Source of the DNA: Micromonospora globbae
GTDB taxonomy: Bacteria > Actinomycetota > Actinomycetes > Mycobacteriales > Micromonosporaceae
Length of the DNA: 64,000 nucleotides
NCBI RefSeq assembly: GCF_003610785.1
Contig: NZ_RAQQ01000025.1
Coordinates: forward strand, 28,165 to 92,164
Direction of reading: 5' to 3'
Shown here in pieces: positions 31,893 to 40,657 of this stretch (position 1 is the first letter of the stretch; the number at the start of each line of letters is the position of its first letter). The position numbers and the translations under genes are program-made. The notes beneath the pieces were generated by a model. The model saw nothing but the letters and a program-made list of their open reading frames with translations, searched no databases and was not told the origin of the DNA.

Positions 31893-32260
31893 TGGCGTTG
31901 CCGGCCGCCCCGGGACTCCCGCCCGGGGGGCCGGCGGGCCCACAATGCTGCGAGCGTCACTCACGACGTGTAGCCGAGGGCGTCCTCCGATCCTCGTCGC
32001 CGGTCGAGCCGGCAACGAGCGGGCCCGACCCTCGTCGCCCCGGTCGGAAGTGGCGTGACCAGCACAACCCCCGCCCCCACAGGGCGCCGGGTGGGCCGCG
32101 TCGTCCCCTCACCCCCCGATGCGACCCGGCCCGCCCGGCCCCGCTTCACGTACCGAGCCGTCACAGGCGGTGACGGACCGATCGGGCGTACCCTGCAATC
32201 CGGCCATCGAGGCCGACCGGCGCGACTCGCCGGGCGGCGGAGCGTGGAGAGGGGGGCACG
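31893..32260. other. Intergenic region with no gene recognised
   Basis: About 370 bp between the terminator and CorA. Open frames here on both strands are extensions or shadows without ribosome sites. The last 30 bp contain the GGAGAGGGG ribosome site of corA. No RNA motif such as a magnesium riboswitch was recognised. Confidence 0.5.
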
Positions 32261-33409
32261 ATGACGGATCGGGAGCAACGAGGCCGGATCTCCTCGCCGA
32301 ACGGGGGGCGGCTGCCGCGACCGCGAGCCTGGGCGGCTCCGGTGCGGGCGATGACACGCATCCTGAGCACCGACGGCGCACCGCGCGTCCCCGAGCCCTC
32401 CCGCCCCGGTCGGGACGCGGTGGTCGACTGCGCGCTCTACGTCGACGGCAGGCGGCAGCCGGGCGACTGGACGTACGCCGAGGCGCTGGCCGCCGCCCGC
32501 CGGGAGGAGCACGCCTTCGTCTGGCTGGGGCTCCACCAGCCGGAACTGGAGCAGATGACCGCCATCGCGGCCACGTACGGGCTGCACGAGCTGGCCGTCG
32601 AGGACGCGGTGAAGGCGGCGCAGCGCCCGAAGCTGGAGCAGTTCGGCGACGTCAGCTTCCTCGTGCTGCGGACGGCCCGGTACTGCGAACACGGCGAGCT
32701 GACCGAGTCGTCCGAGGTGGTGGAGACCGGGCAGGTGATGCTCTTCATCGGCCCGAACTTCCTCATCAGCGTCCGGCACGGCGACGCGTGCCGGCTCGCG
32801 CCGGTCCGGGCCGACCTGGAGACCAAGCAGGAGCTGCTGCTCCACGGGCCGTGGGCGGTCGCGTACGCCATCACCGACCGGGTCGTGGACCTCTACCTGG
32901 AGGTCGCCGACCAGCTCGAGGACGACCTGGACCTGCTCGAGGCGCAGGTCTTCGACCGGAACGGCAGCGGCCGGATCCAGAAGATCTACCAGATGAAGCG
33001 CGAGCTGGTGGAGTTCAAGCGGGCCGTGGTGCCGCTGCAACGCCCCCTGCTGCGGCTGACGTCGGACGTCAATCGGGACGTGCCGAAGGAGATCCGGCGC
33101 TACTTCCGCGACGTGCAGGACCACCTCAGCCGCACGGTCGAGCAGGTGAACTCGTACGACGACCTGCTCAACTCGATCCTCCAGGCGCGGCTCGCCCAGG
33201 TCACGGTCGACCAGAACAACGACATGCGCAAGATCGCGGCGTGGGCGGCCATCGCGGCGGTCTGGACGGCCATCGCCGGCATCTACGGCATGAACTTCCG
33301 GTACATGCCGGAGCTGGAGTGGAAGTACAGCTACCCGTTCATCTGGGCCGTCATGGTGGCCTGCTCGTACATGCTGTACCGCTGGTTCCGCCGCAACGGC
33401 TGGCTCTGA
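32261..33409 (+). CDS. corA: CorA-family magnesium/cobalt transport protein
   Basis: Divalent-cation channel of 382 aa, acting as a pentamer in the membrane. A long cytoplasmic domain (LGLHQPELEQMTAIAATYGLHELAVEDA, then QRPKLEQFGDVSFLVLRTARY) is followed by a long helix and two C-terminal membrane segments, the first ending in the GMN pore motif (YGMNFRYMPE) that defines the family. The ATG has a good GGAGAGGGG ribosome site 6-7 nt upstream. It is a single transcription unit, convergent with the gene at 33539, with hairpins between the two. Confidence 0.96.
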   Translation: MTDREQRGRISSPNGGRLPRPRAWAAPVRAMTRILSTDGAPRVPEPSRPGRDAVVDCALYVDGRRQPGDWTYAEALAAARREEHAFVWLGLHQPELEQMTAIAATYGLHELAVEDAVKAAQRPKLEQFGDVSFLVLRTARYCEHGELTESSEVVETGQVMLFIGPNFLISVRHGDACRLAPVRADLETKQELLLHGPWAVAYAITDRVVDLYLEVADQLEDDLDLLEAQVFDRNGSGRIQKIYQMKRELVEFKRAVVPLQRPLLRLTSDVNRDVPKEIRRYFRDVQDHLSRTVEQVNSYDDLLNSILQARLAQVTVDQNNDMRKIAAWAAIAAVWTAIAGIYGMNFRYMPELEWKYSYPFIWAVMVACSYMLYRWFRRNGWL

Positions 33410-33463
33410 CCGCGAGCCGCGACCCGGCGCCCCACCCCGCACGGCCGGCGCCCCGTCGCACGC

Positions 33464-33524
33464 CGCGTCCCGGACGCGGAGGCGCCGGCGTAGCGGGATG
33501 TCCCCCGCCTCGCCGGCGCTCCTC
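33464..33524. terminator. Bidirectional hairpin pair between convergent genes
   Basis: CCGCGTCC-C-GGACGCGG lies at about 33463-33479. A larger stem pairs GCGCCGGCG (33482-33490) with CGCCGGCGC (33511-33519) and encloses an inner GCGGG/CCCGC stem. Together they sit between corA and the convergent minus-strand gene. Confidence 0.7.
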
Positions 33525-33538
33525 CACCGCGTCCGCGG

Positions 33539-34300
33539 TCAGCGACGCCCGTTGGTGCGGGCGGTGTCCTTGCCCATCGCCTTCGTGAGGTCGTCGGCCG
33601 GCCGGCCGGAGACGTCCGTGGCGCCCTCGGCCACCGAGGGAACCTTGTCGGTCGGCTGGACCTTCGCGCGGGTGCCCGTCGAGGTGGTGGAGGCGCTGTC
33701 GCCACCGGCCACCGCCGAGCTGCCCGCCCCGGTCGGGCCACCGCCCACAGCGGACGTACGGGAGGTCGTCGCGTCGGCCATCTTCGCGCCGGCCGGCGTC
33801 GACCGGGTCTGCACCTCGATCGTGTCGACCTCGTCCCGCATCGGCTCCAGCGTGCGGGTGGGGTCGTACTCCGCCCACTCCTGCTGTTCCCGGCGGCGCC
33901 GCGCGGCCATCATCCCGGCCACGCCGGCGATCGCGCCGGCGGCCAGCAGGCCCGTCATCATCCGGCCGCGGCGGCGCGGCTGCTTCTTCTTCCCGGTCAT
34001 CCGCATGTTCCTCGACTTCGCCTTCCTGGTCATCGAACCCGCCTGCACGGCGCCGTCGCGGGCGGCCGCGGCGAGCGGTGCGAGCGAGGTGAGCGTGGTC
34101 CCCCAGCCGGTCGCGGCGCGGTCACGCAGTCTCGCCGCCGTCGGTCCGACGTGGTCCCGGGCCGCCTGGACGCGCGGTCCGACCGTCGCGCCAGCGCCCT
34201 TGGCGGCGTACGTGGCTGCCTGCATCAGGTGACTGATGCCCTGGTTCAGCTCGGCCCTCGCGAGTTGCCTCTGGGACTTCCGCCGCCCCATTCCAAACAC
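33539..34300 (-). CDS. Hypothetical single-helix membrane protein, DUF5324-like layout
   Basis: A 253-aa protein, no enzymatic motif. The N-half is helical and Ala-rich (ATYAAKGAGATVGPRVQAA), with a very basic patch (TGKKKQPRRRGR), one membrane helix (MMTGLLAAGAIAGVAGMMAA) and then a long acidic/Ser-Thr-Gly tail likely disordered. The arrangement recalls actinobacterial DUF5324 proteins, but I am unsure of family membership. GTG 34300 is chosen because AGGAGGTGG lies 4-7 nt upstream, the best ribosome site in the region; the longer frame to 35026 overlaps cyclophilin and is not coding. Confidence 0.7.
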   Translation of the reverse strand: MFGMGRRKSQRQLARAELNQGISHLMQAATYAAKGAGATVGPRVQAARDHVGPTAARLRDRAATGWGTTLTSLAPLAAAARDGAVQAGSMTRKAKSRNMRMTGKKKQPRRRGRMMTGLLAAGAIAGVAGMMAARRRREQQEWAEYDPTRTLEPMRDEVDTIEVQTRSTPAGAKMADATTSRTSAVGGGPTGAGSSAVAGGDSASTTSTGTRAKVQPTDKVPSVAEGATDVSGRPADDLTKAMGKDTARTNGRR

Positions 34301-34417
34301 GGTCCCACCTCCTGGGAGTTGTTCCTCCGTCATCCTCCACCTTCGGATGCCTCCGTGATGCCAGATCGGGCACATGGGAGGATCCGCATGGAACTGACCA
34401 ACGAGTGAGGAGTACCC

Positions 34418-34948
34418 GTGGCCGAGTCCATCTACGCCACCCTGCACACCAACGCCGGGCCGATCCGGCTGGAGCTCTTCCCGAACCACGCCCCGAAGAC
34501 CGTCCGCAACTTCGTCGAGCTGGCGGAGGGGACGCGCGAATACATCGACCCGCGCACCGGCCAGCCGGGCAAGGGTCCGTACTACGACGGCACCATCTCC
34601 CACCGGGTGATCGCCGGCTTCATGATCCAGATGGGGGACCCGACCGGCACCGGCCGTGGCGGCCCCGGCTACAAGTTCGCCGACGAGTTCCACCCGGAGC
34701 TGCGCTTCGACCGGCCGTACCTGCTGGCGATGGCGAACGCCGGGCCGGGCACCAACGGCTCGCAGTTCTTCATCACCGTCGCCCCGACGCCGCACCTGAA
34801 CAACCGGCACACGATCTTCGGGCAGGTGGCCGACGAGCAGTCGGCGAAGGTGGTCGACTCGATCGCCAACACCCCGACCGGCCCGAGCGACCGTCCGCTG
34901 CAGGACGTCGTGATCGAGCGGGTCGAGATCGAGCGGAACGCTGCCTGA
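34418..34948 (+). CDS. Peptidyl-prolyl cis-trans isomerase, cyclophilin type
   Basis: Cytoplasmic proline isomerase of 176 aa. The cyclophilin fold is complete: TNAGPIRLELFPNHAPKTV, FVELAEG, YYDGTISHRVIAGFMIQMGD with the catalytic Arg in HRVI, FADEFHPELRF, LLAMANAGPGTNGSQFFIT, and HTIFGQV. The GTG start at 34418 has a GAGGAG ribosome site about 8 nt upstream. It is followed 55 bp later by the rhomboid gene on the same strand. No signal peptide. Confidence 0.96.
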   Translation: MAESIYATLHTNAGPIRLELFPNHAPKTVRNFVELAEGTREYIDPRTGQPGKGPYYDGTISHRVIAGFMIQMGDPTGTGRGGPGYKFADEFHPELRFDRPYLLAMANAGPGTNGSQFFITVAPTPHLNNRHTIFGQVADEQSAKVVDSIANTPTGPSDRPLQDVVIERVEIERNAA

Positions 34949-34961
34949 GGCGCGCGCGAGG

Positions 34962-34967
34962 TACCTT
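34962..34967 (+). promoter_or_regulatory. -10 box upstream of the mini-ORF and rhomboid gene
   Basis: TACCTT at 34962-34967 lies 7 nt before ATG 34975, the same leaderless geometry as other genes here. Confidence 0.5.
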
Positions 34968-34974
34968 TGCTCGC

Positions 34975-35007
34975 ATGACTGAGCGCTCCGGAGGGTGGAC
35001 ACGGTGA
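34975..35007 (+). CDS. Ten-codon leaderless mini-ORF coupled to the rhomboid gene
   Basis: ATG 34975 encodes MTERSGGWTR and stops with TGA at 35005-35007, overlapping the rhomboid GTG start (35004-35006) as GTGA. The codons GGA GGG inside it (34990-34995) form the Shine-Dalgarno of the rhomboid gene. The position right after a TANNNT box suggests that a leaderless transcript is first translated through this peptide, keeping ribosomes moving into the rhomboid gene. The product itself may have no function. Inference from geometry only. Confidence 0.45.
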   Translation: MTERSGGWTR

Positions 35008-35918
35008 GCGAGTCGCCGCCGACCACCCCGGTCTGCTACCGACACCCCGGCCGGGAGACGTACGTCCGGTGCACCCGCTGCGACCGGCCGATCTGCCCGG
35101 ACTGCATGCGCGCGGCGTCGGTGGGCCACCAGTGCCCGGAGTGCGTCAACGAGGGGCGCCGTAGCGTCCGGCCGGCGCGTACCGCCTTCGGGGGCGGTGC
35201 CGCCGGCCGGCACGGCTACGTCACCAAGGCGCTGATCGCGGTCAACGTCCTGCTGATGCTCCTCTCCATCGCCTCCGACCGGGGCGGTGACGCGGCCGTG
35301 GGCGGGCGCGGCTTCGGCGGACTGCTCGGCGGCAGCACGCCGCTGACCGACTGGGGCGCCGTGCTCGGGCTCGCCGTCTTCCCCGACGGCACGGTGGGCG
35401 GCGTCGCCGACGGCGAGTGGTACCGGCTCGTCACCGCGATGTTCCTGCACTACGGCGTCCTGCACCTGCTGCTGAACATGTGGGCGCTCTGGGTGCTCGG
35501 CCGGTCGTTGGAGGCCACCCTCGGGCCGCTGCGCTTCCTGGCCCTCTACCTGATCGCCGGTTTCGGCGGGAACGTCGCGGCCTACCTGTTCAGCGCCCAG
35601 AACGCGGCCACCGCCGGCGCGTCCACGGCCGTCTTCGGTCTGTTCGCCGGGATCTTCGTCATCATGCGGCGGCTCGGGCGGGACACCTCGGCGATCCTGC
35701 CGATCCTCGTCATCAACCTGATCTTCACGTTCACCGTGCCGAGCATCTCGATCGCCGGGCACCTGGGCGGCCTGGTGGTCGGCGGCCTGATGGCCCTCGT
35801 GCTCGCGTACGCGCCCCGCTCCCGCCGCACGCTGGTGCAGTTCGCGGGCGGCGCGATCATCGTGTTGATCCTTTTGGCGCTGGCCCTGTTCCGGACGGCC
35901 CAGCTCCTGGCGGGCTGA
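35004..35918 (+). CDS. Rhomboid family intramembrane serine protease with N-terminal zinc-ribbon domain
   Basis: Membrane protease of 304 aa. Residues 1-50 form a B-box-like metal site: CYRHPGRETYVRCTRCDRPI followed by CPDCM and HQCPEC. The rhomboid core has seven hydrophobic segments, LHYGVLHLLLNMWAL, the catalytic Ser in TAGASTAVFGLFAG and the catalytic His in IAGHLGGLVVGG. Start GTG 35004 has GGAGGG 8 nt upstream; GTG 34995 would add MDT. The N-terminal zinc module is common in actinobacterial rhomboids and lies on the cytoplasmic side. Substrates unknown. Confidence 0.93.
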   Translation: MSESPPTTPVCYRHPGRETYVRCTRCDRPICPDCMRAASVGHQCPECVNEGRRSVRPARTAFGGGAAGRHGYVTKALIAVNVLLMLLSIASDRGGDAAVGGRGFGGLLGGSTPLTDWGAVLGLAVFPDGTVGGVADGEWYRLVTAMFLHYGVLHLLLNMWALWVLGRSLEATLGPLRFLALYLIAGFGGNVAAYLFSAQNAATAGASTAVFGLFAGIFVIMRRLGRDTSAILPILVINLIFTFTVPSISIAGHLGGLVVGGLMALVLAYAPRSRRTLVQFAGGAIIVLILLALALFRTAQLLAG

Positions 35919-35962
35919 GACCCGGGCCGCGATCCGGAGGTCCCGGCCGGCTGACCCGCGGC

Positions 35963-36433
35963 TCAGGGGTGGTCCGGCCGTCGCGGCGGTCGCGTCGACT
36001 CCGGCACGGCGGCCGTCCGCGCCACGCGCAGCAGCCGGGCCACCTCCCCGGGCTCGGCGCCGAGGTCGTACCGGCTGAACAGGTGCAGCGAGTGCCCGGC
36101 GTCGATCTCGAGGGTCTCGGTGGAGAGGCCCAGCCGGGACCGGCGGTCCACGGTGATCGCCTCGATCGCCGGCCAGGGAAGGTGCCGCCGCCCGGCGAAC
36201 CCCTGGATCACGGTGACCCCCGCGTCGTCGGCCGCCAGGCGGACGGGTGCCAGCAGGTCGCGGGCTCCCCACACGACGAGTGCGGCGGACGCCACGCAGG
36301 CGAGCGCCAGACGGACCACGTCGCCGTCGGCGAACAGCAGGCCGAGCGAGACCAGCAGGACCGCGCCGGCGATCTTCGCGGCGGGCAGGTTCGCGGGCAC
36401 CCGCCACTCCCGTACCGGGAACGTCTCCTCCAC
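35963..36433 (-). CDS. Bacterial PH-domain membrane protein
   Basis: A 156-aa protein. Two membrane helices near the N-terminus (ANLPAAKIAGAVLLVSLGLL and VRLALACVASAALVVWGA) are followed by a PH-like beta-domain: APVRLAADDAGVTVIQGFAGRRHLPWPAIEAITVD. Ends in a Pro/Arg tail. This is the layout of actinobacterial PH-domain proteins (PF10756-type) of unknown role at the inner membrane. The GTG at 36433 begins with GAGGAG codons. It is convergent with the rhomboid gene (44-bp gap) and divergent from the thiolase. Confidence 0.82.
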   Translation of the reverse strand: MEETFPVREWRVPANLPAAKIAGAVLLVSLGLLFADGDVVRLALACVASAALVVWGARDLLAPVRLAADDAGVTVIQGFAGRRHLPWPAIEAITVDRRSRLGLSTETLEIDAGHSLHLFSRYDLGAEPGEVARLLRVARTAAVPESTRPPRRPDHP

Positions 36434-36552
36434 CCGCCCAGCATGCCAGCGGACGGGGGCCGGTGGTGTCGTCCGACGGCGCGCCGCGGGGTGGGGCGTC
36501 CCGCCAGTCGAGGACGTAGGATCGGGGCAGCCCAGGTTACCGGGGAGTAGAC

Positions 36553-37725
36553 ATGAGTGACGCGGTTATCGTCGGCGCCGTACGCACCCCCGTGGGGCGG
36601 CGTAAGGGCAGCCTCGCCGGGGTGCACCCGGTCGACCTGTCGGCCCACGTGCTGCGCGCGCTGGCCGAGCGCACCGGCATCGACCCCGCGCAGGTCGACG
36701 ACGTGTTCTGGGGCTGCGTCTCCCAGGTGGGCGAGCAGTCGTGGAACATCGCCCGCAACGGCGTGCTGGCCGCCGGCTGGCCGGAGTCGGTGCCCGGCAC
36801 CACCCTGGACCGGCAGTGCGGATCGAGCCAGCAGGCCCTGCACTTCGCCGCCGCGACGGTGCTCTCCGGGCAGGCCGACCTCGTGGTCGCCGGCGGGGTC
36901 GAGTCGATGACCCGGGTGCCGATGGGCTCCAGCGTGGCCGGCGGAACGCCGTTCAGCGACGCGGTGCGGCAGCGCTACCGCGGCGTCGAGGGCGTCGCCG
37001 AGGACTCCCCGCTCCCCTTCAACCAGGGCGTCGGCGCCGAGCTGATCGCCCAGCGGTGGCGCTTCTCGCGTACGCAGCTCGACGAGTTCGCCCTGGCCAG
37101 CCACGAGAAGGCGGCCGCCGCCCAGGACGCCGGCGCGTTCGACCCGGAGCTGGCCCCCGTGGCGCTGGCCGACGGCGGCAAGTTCGCCGCCGACGAGGGC
37201 ATCCGCCGGGACACCTCGCTGGAGAAGCTGGGGGGGCTGGCCACACCGTTCCGGGAGGACGGCGTGGTGACGGCCGGGTCCGCGTCCCAGATCTCCGACG
37301 GCGCGGCCGCTCTCGCGGTCACGACGAGTGAGTGGGCCAGCCGGCACGGGCTGCGCCCGCTGGCCCGGATCCACACCGCGGTCGTCGCCGCCGACGACCC
37401 GGTCACCATGCTCACCGCGCCGATCCCGGCCACCGCGAAGGCGCTGCGCCGCGCGGGCCTGGGCATCGAGGAGATCGGGGTGTACGAGGTGAACGAGGCG
37501 TTCGCCCCGGTACCCCTGGCGTGGCTGGCCGAGACGGAGGCGGACCCGGAGCGGCTCAACCCGCGGGGCGGGGCGATCGCCCTCGGCCACCCGCTCGGCG
37601 CCTCCGGAGCGCGGATCATGACGACGATGCTCCAGCACATGCGGGACAACGGGATCCGTTACGGGCTCCAGACCATGTGCGAGGGCGGCGGCATGGCCAA
37701 CGCCACGATCGTCGAATTGCTCTGA
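36553..37725 (+). CDS. Acetyl-CoA acyltransferase (thiolase)
   Basis: Claisen-type thiolase of 390 aa. The nucleophilic Cys is in TTLDRQCGSSQQALHFAA, the catalytic His in YEVNEAFAPVPLAW and GGAIALGHPLGASGAR, and the second Cys in TMCEGGGMANATI; all are intact. N-terminal DAVIVGAVRTPVGRRKGSLAG is standard. Degrades 3-ketoacyl-CoA, or condenses two acetyl-CoA; which direction is not told by sequence. The ATG has GGGGAG 8 nt upstream. Single gene unit; no adjacent beta-oxidation partner. A bulged hairpin follows. Confidence 0.96.
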   Translation: MSDAVIVGAVRTPVGRRKGSLAGVHPVDLSAHVLRALAERTGIDPAQVDDVFWGCVSQVGEQSWNIARNGVLAAGWPESVPGTTLDRQCGSSQQALHFAAATVLSGQADLVVAGGVESMTRVPMGSSVAGGTPFSDAVRQRYRGVEGVAEDSPLPFNQGVGAELIAQRWRFSRTQLDEFALASHEKAAAAQDAGAFDPELAPVALADGGKFAADEGIRRDTSLEKLGGLATPFREDGVVTAGSASQISDGAAALAVTTSEWASRHGLRPLARIHTAVVAADDPVTMLTAPIPATAKALRRAGLGIEEIGVYEVNEAFAPVPLAWLAETEADPERLNPRGGAIALGHPLGASGARIMTTMLQHMRDNGIRYGLQTMCEGGGMANATIVELL

Positions 37726-37746
37726 CGTTTCCCCGCATCCCCGGCG

Positions 37747-37769
37747 TCCGACCTCGACAACGAGGGTCG
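37747..37769 (+). terminator. Bulged hairpin after the thiolase
   Basis: CCGACCTCG and CGAGGGTCGG pair around ACAA with one bulged base. It lies about 20 nt after the stop codon. Confidence 0.5.
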
Positions 37770-37854
37770 GGTGTGGTCAGAATCAGCGGACCGTGGCGAG
37801 CGGGTGACGAGACATGTCCGCCCGCCGCTCCCATCCGCGGCAGATCGGGGAGAC

Positions 37855-39450
37855 GTGAACTCGGCCTCTTTGCCACGTACGCTGCGTCGCGCAACGCGCC
37901 GCCTTCTGGCCGGCACGGCCGCCTGCGCGCTCGGCGCCGGCCTCGTGGTCACCGCAGCCACCGGCCCGGCCCTGGCCGCCGTCGGCCCGCAGCCCGGCAC
38001 CTACACCGGGCTGGGCTTCGACGCGTGCACCGCGCCAACGAGCGCTCAGATGCAGGCGTGGCAGGAGTCTCCCTACCGGGCGATCGTCATCTACTTCGGC
38101 GGAGTCAACCGTGGCTGCGCCCAGCCCGCGCTGACGGCCGAATGGGTGGCGACCCAGACCGCGGCCGGCTGGCACCTCGTACCCATGTACGTCGGTCTCC
38201 AGGCGCCCTGCCTCGACACCAGCGAGCAGCGGATCGATCCGGCACAGGCCGCGGCGCAGGGCCGCGCCCAGGCCCAGGACGCCGTGAACCAGGCGGTGAG
38301 CCTCGGCCTGCCGCGGGAGTCCGTGCTCTTCTACGACATGGAGGACTACGACGGGGGTGACACGGCCTGCACGGCGGCGGTCACGACGTTCATGAGCGCG
38401 TGGACCGCCCAGCTGCACGACCTGGGCTACCTCTCCGGCTTCTACAGCAGCATGGCTCGCGGTGTGGCCGACCAGGTCGCCGCCTACGGGACGGCCGGTT
38501 ACGTGCGCCCGGACTACCTCGACTTCGCCCGCTGGGATGGCGTGGCCACGGTGACGGACCCGGGCATCCCGGCGGGTTACTGGTGGCCGAAGCGGCGGAT
38601 CAAGCAGCACGTGGGACCGCACAACGAGACCTGGGGAGGCGTCACGATAAACATCGATGGCGACTACCTGGACGTCGCCCCGCTGCCGACGACGCCGTTC
38701 GGCGACTTCACCGGCAACGGGTGGTCCGACGTCGGCTACCGGGAACCCTCCACCAGCCGGCTGCACATCTACGGCGGCAACGGGACGACGCTGAGTGGGC
38801 GGGTGACGCTCGGTACCGGCTGGAACAACATGGACACGATCATCCGGGCCGGGAACTTCGACCGTGCCGGTGGCGAGGACGTCATCGCCCGCGAGCCCGC
38901 CACCGGCTACCTGTGGTTCTACCCGGGCAACGGCTCCGGCGTCACCGGCCGGTTCAACCTCGGTGCCGGCTGGAACGGCTTCCGGGAGATCACCCACGTC
39001 GGGGACTACAACCGTGACGGCTACCAGGACCTGGTGGCGGTGGAGACGGCCACGGGCTCGCTCTACCTCTACCCCGGTCGGGGCAGCGGCGCGTTCAGCA
39101 CCCGGATCCGGCTCGGCGGTGGATGGAACACCGTCGACGAGCTGAGTGGCGGGGGCGACTTCAACGGTGACGGCTACGCCGACGTGGTCGCCCGGGAGAA
39201 GAGCAGCGGGCGTCTCTACCTCTACCCGGGCACGGCCGGCGGGTTCGTCACCCGTACGCAGGTCGGGGCGGGCTGGGACACGATGCGGGACCTCGCCCAG
39301 GTCGGCGACTTCGACCGGGACGGTTGGCCCGACCTGGTCGCCGTGCAGAAGTCGACGGGTTACCTCTACCGGTACCGCTGGCTTGGCAACAGTTTCGCCA
39401 CGGCGATCCGGATCGGCACCGGATTCGGCCCCATGACGCCGATCATCTGA
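37855..39450 (+). CDS. Secreted DUF1906 (glycoside-hydrolase-like) protein with FG-GAP/VCBS repeats
   Basis: Exported protein of 531 aa. The signal peptide has RRATRR, a hydrophobic core and ALA-A cleavage near residue 42. Residues about 50-280 match the Rv2525c-like DUF1906 barrel: YTGLGFDACTAPTSAQMQAW, VIYFGGVNRGC, FYDMEDYDGGD with acidic active-site candidates, and the end GGVTINIDGDYLD. Residues 285-531 are a beta-propeller-like set of calcium-binding repeats (DFTGNGWSD, DYNRDGYQD, DFNGDGYAD, DFDRDGWPD). Start GTG 37855 is chosen for the signal peptide; GGGGAG is unusually close (2 nt). A cell-wall-active or adhesive role is possible. Confidence 0.88.
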   Translation: MNSASLPRTLRRATRRLLAGTAACALGAGLVVTAATGPALAAVGPQPGTYTGLGFDACTAPTSAQMQAWQESPYRAIVIYFGGVNRGCAQPALTAEWVATQTAAGWHLVPMYVGLQAPCLDTSEQRIDPAQAAAQGRAQAQDAVNQAVSLGLPRESVLFYDMEDYDGGDTACTAAVTTFMSAWTAQLHDLGYLSGFYSSMARGVADQVAAYGTAGYVRPDYLDFARWDGVATVTDPGIPAGYWWPKRRIKQHVGPHNETWGGVTINIDGDYLDVAPLPTTPFGDFTGNGWSDVGYREPSTSRLHIYGGNGTTLSGRVTLGTGWNNMDTIIRAGNFDRAGGEDVIAREPATGYLWFYPGNGSGVTGRFNLGAGWNGFREITHVGDYNRDGYQDLVAVETATGSLYLYPGRGSGAFSTRIRLGGGWNTVDELSGGGDFNGDGYADVVAREKSSGRLYLYPGTAGGFVTRTQVGAGWDTMRDLAQVGDFDRDGWPDLVAVQKSTGYLYRYRWLGNSFATAIRIGTGFGPMTPII

Positions 39451-39506
39451 GCGTCGCGCGGAAAACGCCTGGCCCGACCGGCGGGGGCGTTCCTAGCCTG
39501 CCTTCC

Positions 39507-40508
39507 GTGACGACCTCCGCGAACAGTCGCCCGGCCTGGTTCGACGCTCGCTGGCGAGCCGAGGCCCACGCCTGGATCCGGGAGTCGCTCGCCCGGGCCG
39601 GCCGCCGGGTCAGCGCCCCGGTGGAGCCGCGGCTCCGGCCGTGGTCGCTGGTGTGGCGGGTGCCCACCGACGCCGGGGCGGTGTGGTTCAAGGCGAACAA
39701 CCCCGGCACGGTCCACGAGGCCGGGCTGTTGAGGGCGCTGGCCGACCTCACGCCGGGCCGGGTGCTGGAACCGATCGCCGTCGACGCCGAGAGGGGCTGG
39801 TCGCTGCTGCCGGACGGCGGCGTGTCGCTGCGCGACCTGCTCGCCCGCGACAACGACCTCGGGCACTGGGAGCGGGTGCTCCGCGAGTACGCCGCGCTCC
39901 AGCGGGCCGTCGCGCCCCGGGTCGAGCGGCTGCTCGCCCTCGGTGTCCCCGACCACCGGCCCGAGCGGCTGCCCGCGTTGCTGTCCGATCTGCTCGACGA
40001 CCGGGAGTCGCTGCGGATCGGCGCGGACGGCGGAGTGAGCACGGAGGTGTACGACCGGCTGCGGGCCGAGCTGCCGGCGTACGCCGACCGGTGCCGGCGG
40101 CTCGCCGAGATCGGTGTCCCCGCCACGATCCAGCACGACGACCTGCACGACGGCAACATCTTCGCCACGCCCGCCGGCGACTACCGCTTCTTCGACTGGG
40201 GCGACGCGTCGGTGGCGCACCCGTTCGGCACCCTGCTCGTGACCCTCCGTTCGATCCGGTACGCGTCCGAGCGGGAACCGGGCGATCCCGCCCTGACCCG
40301 GCTGCGCGACGCCTACCTGGAGCCGTGGACGGACGCGTACGACAGGGCCACGCTCGTGGAGGCGGCCCGCCTGGCCGTGAACGTCACCACGGTGAGCCGG
40401 GCGCTCTCCTGGCGTCGGTCGCTCGACACGGCCGGCCCAGCCCGGGCCGAGTACGCCGAGGCGGTGCCGGGCTGGCTCGCCGAGTTGCTGACGCCGGACG
40501 AAGTCTGA
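39507..40508 (+). CDS. Aminoglycoside phosphotransferase (APH)-family kinase
   Basis: Small-molecule kinase-like protein of 333 aa. The catalytic loop is IQHDDLHDGNIF and the metal-binding motif is FFDWGDASVAHPF; the N-lobe has RVPTDAGAVWFKANNPG with the ATP-binding Lys. The substrate may be an amine, sugar or macrolide; family members are very diverse and resistance should not be assumed. GTG 39507 is 7 nt after TAGCCT (39494-39499), a leaderless start; the longer frame from 39324 lies over the previous gene. Stands alone. Confidence 0.9.
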   Translation: MTTSANSRPAWFDARWRAEAHAWIRESLARAGRRVSAPVEPRLRPWSLVWRVPTDAGAVWFKANNPGTVHEAGLLRALADLTPGRVLEPIAVDAERGWSLLPDGGVSLRDLLARDNDLGHWERVLREYAALQRAVAPRVERLLALGVPDHRPERLPALLSDLLDDRESLRIGADGGVSTEVYDRLRAELPAYADRCRRLAEIGVPATIQHDDLHDGNIFATPAGDYRFFDWGDASVAHPFGTLLVTLRSIRYASEREPGDPALTRLRDAYLEPWTDAYDRATLVEAARLAVNVTTVSRALSWRRSLDTAGPARAEYAEAVPGWLAELLTPDEV

Positions 40509-40657
40509 GCGGGCTCACGACAGCGGGAATCCCGCGTCCGCATGTCCCACCGGGCTCGGGGCCGGATGTCGGACAGGCGGTGCGACCCTGGCCCGTGGAA
40601 CTTCTGCAAATTGCGCGTGACCCATGTCACTGCCGCACGCGTGTCGTTGGGCAGAGC

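Noticed and set aside
31893..32260. Magnesium-sensing riboswitch before corA
   Set aside because: No M-box or ykoK-like consensus could be recognised by eye; the hairpin present belongs to the aminotransferase terminator.
39507..40508. Antibiotic-resistance gene
   Set aside because: It has the APH-type kinase fold only; such proteins phosphorylate many small molecules, and no resistance context is present.
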